DNA of 64,000 nucleotides, taken from Choristoneura fumiferana (taxonomy: Eukaryota; Arthropoda; Insecta; Lepidoptera; Tortricidae). The position numbers and the translations under genes were made by a program. Positions within the stretch are counted from its first letter, which is position 1, and each line of letters begins with the position of its first letter. The notes under the pieces are model-generated. The model made no database searches, was not told the DNA's origin, and saw only the letters and a list, made by a program, of their open reading frames with translations. The stretch spans positions 45,595,431 to 45,659,430 of the forward strand of contig NC_133472.1 of NCBI RefSeq assembly GCF_025370935.1, in the 5' to 3' direction. Shown here in pieces: positions 63,389-64,000 of this stretch.

Positions 63389-63492
63389 CAATTTAGGCTA
63401 TAACAAGCACTTATGAATGTCAAAAAAAATCTACCACCGGTTCGGAAAAACCTCTGTTGAGAAGAATCCGACAAAGAAACTCAACGAGGTCG
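63389..63492 (-). mobile_element. LINE B 3' end, cut by the gap
   Basis: CAATTTAGGCTATAACAAGC, CCACCGGTTCGGAAAAACC, ACTCAACGAGG. The tail is lost in the gap. Confidence 0.85.
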
Positions 63493-63554
63493 AGTAAGTT
63501 GTTTTAATGCGATTTATTTTTCGAAACAGACAAGGTTTATACACACATGTTAGG

Positions 63555-63730
63555 TATTATAACTTTGACGCCATTGTGAGTCTTTATGTAGCTCTTGAAG
63601 GAATGAGCCGATTTTGATGCTATTTTTTACGTAAAAGCGTGTTTCTTAGCCATGTTTGATAAAAAATAATTAAGCCCTTTGAGATATTGAACTCGGAAAT
63701 AGCATGCCGGAGATCCTTCAACCATTACGA
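63555..63730 (+). repeat. CCCCCGACGC repeat, diverged
   Basis: GGTATTATAACTTTGACGCC, GAGCCGATTTTGATGC, TAAGCCCTTTGAGATATTG. Confidence 0.65.
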
Positions 63731-64000
63731 GTATTAGTTCGTTTAGGTTACGCAGTCGTATCACGCGCTCCTGAACCGATCATTTAAATGTTCAGATAAA
63801 CTCGTACTCAATCAAGGTCTGAAAATTTAGAGTAAAGCACGTACGCCTTTAGAAGACCCCTCCTTCAAGAGTCCCCGTCGGAGTTCAGGCGTCTCGGTCT
63901 AACTTCGCGGCTTTAACGTTGTCGTCGGAACTTGAACAATTAGCGTGAATGCCGCGAACTGGTTGTTAATGCTAACAACCCAGCATTATCATCATCATCA
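63731..64000. other. unassigned end of window
   Basis: Ends in CATTATCATCATCATCA, the start of an inverted (GATGAT)n LINE or SINE tail that continues outside. Confidence 0.4.

Noticed and set aside
1..64000. CRISPR arrays, bacterial operons, prophage or viral genes
   Set aside because: No regularly spaced repeats with unique spacers, no dense coding, no ribosome-binding-site pattern. Composition and repeats are lepidopteran.

Overview
This window looks like nuclear DNA of a lepidopteran insect (moth or butterfly). It is AT-rich and gene-poor, and packed with the short non-autonomous repeats that lepidopteran introns carry: tRNA-headed SINEs with (AAAT)n or (GATGAT)n tails, 5'-truncated non-LTR retrotransposon ends, Lep1/Helitron-like repeats ending in CTAG-type motifs, repeats beginning GGGTTCCG or CCCCCGACGC, and many foldback MITEs. 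TTAGG-type pentamers, the insect telomere unit, also occur. I cannot name the species. No bacterial, viral, CRISPR, rRNA or intact tRNA gene is visible.

Protein coding: only two stretches look like host exons, both on the + strand. Exon 5588-5882 has a good acceptor, an ATG at 5739 after an in-frame stop, and a GTGAGT donor. A GC-rich exon at about 18537-18715 ends in a second GTGAGT donor and encodes a conserved-looking segment ending SNWEVIEHFSPKNKKSPTA. They may be the first coding exons of one gene with an intron of about 12.7 kb; the rest of the window would then be further intron or flank. I do not recognise the protein, and the reading frames of the two exons do not join simply. All other ORFs I examined appear to be chance frames or pieces of repeats.

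Layout. 1-5.6 kb: foldback elements, a SINE with a perfect 13-bp target duplication, a 600-bp unclassified repeat. 5.6-18.7 kb: the two exons and an intron with a long-TIR DNA element (7.6-8.5 kb), SINEs, Lep1-like repeats and LINE ends. 18.7-29 kb: a dense pile of nested insertions. 29-46 kb: unclassified dispersed duplications, a repeat family that seems to carry a captured GC-rich coding fragment (copies at 33.7, 51.8 and 58.9 kb), and a Penelope-like repeat with a hammerhead-ribozyme-like core (42.2 kb, second copy 58.1 kb). 46-64 kb: more of the same, with a three-layer nest at 62.3-63.1 kb and a 100-N assembly gap at 63289-63388.

The most interesting signals are (1) the two hammerhead-like cores, with conserved core, stem I, stem II and very short stem III all present; (2) the repeat family with a possible captured exon; and (3) several nested insertions whose target duplications let the order of insertion be read. 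Family names are assigned from memory of motifs, not from a database search.
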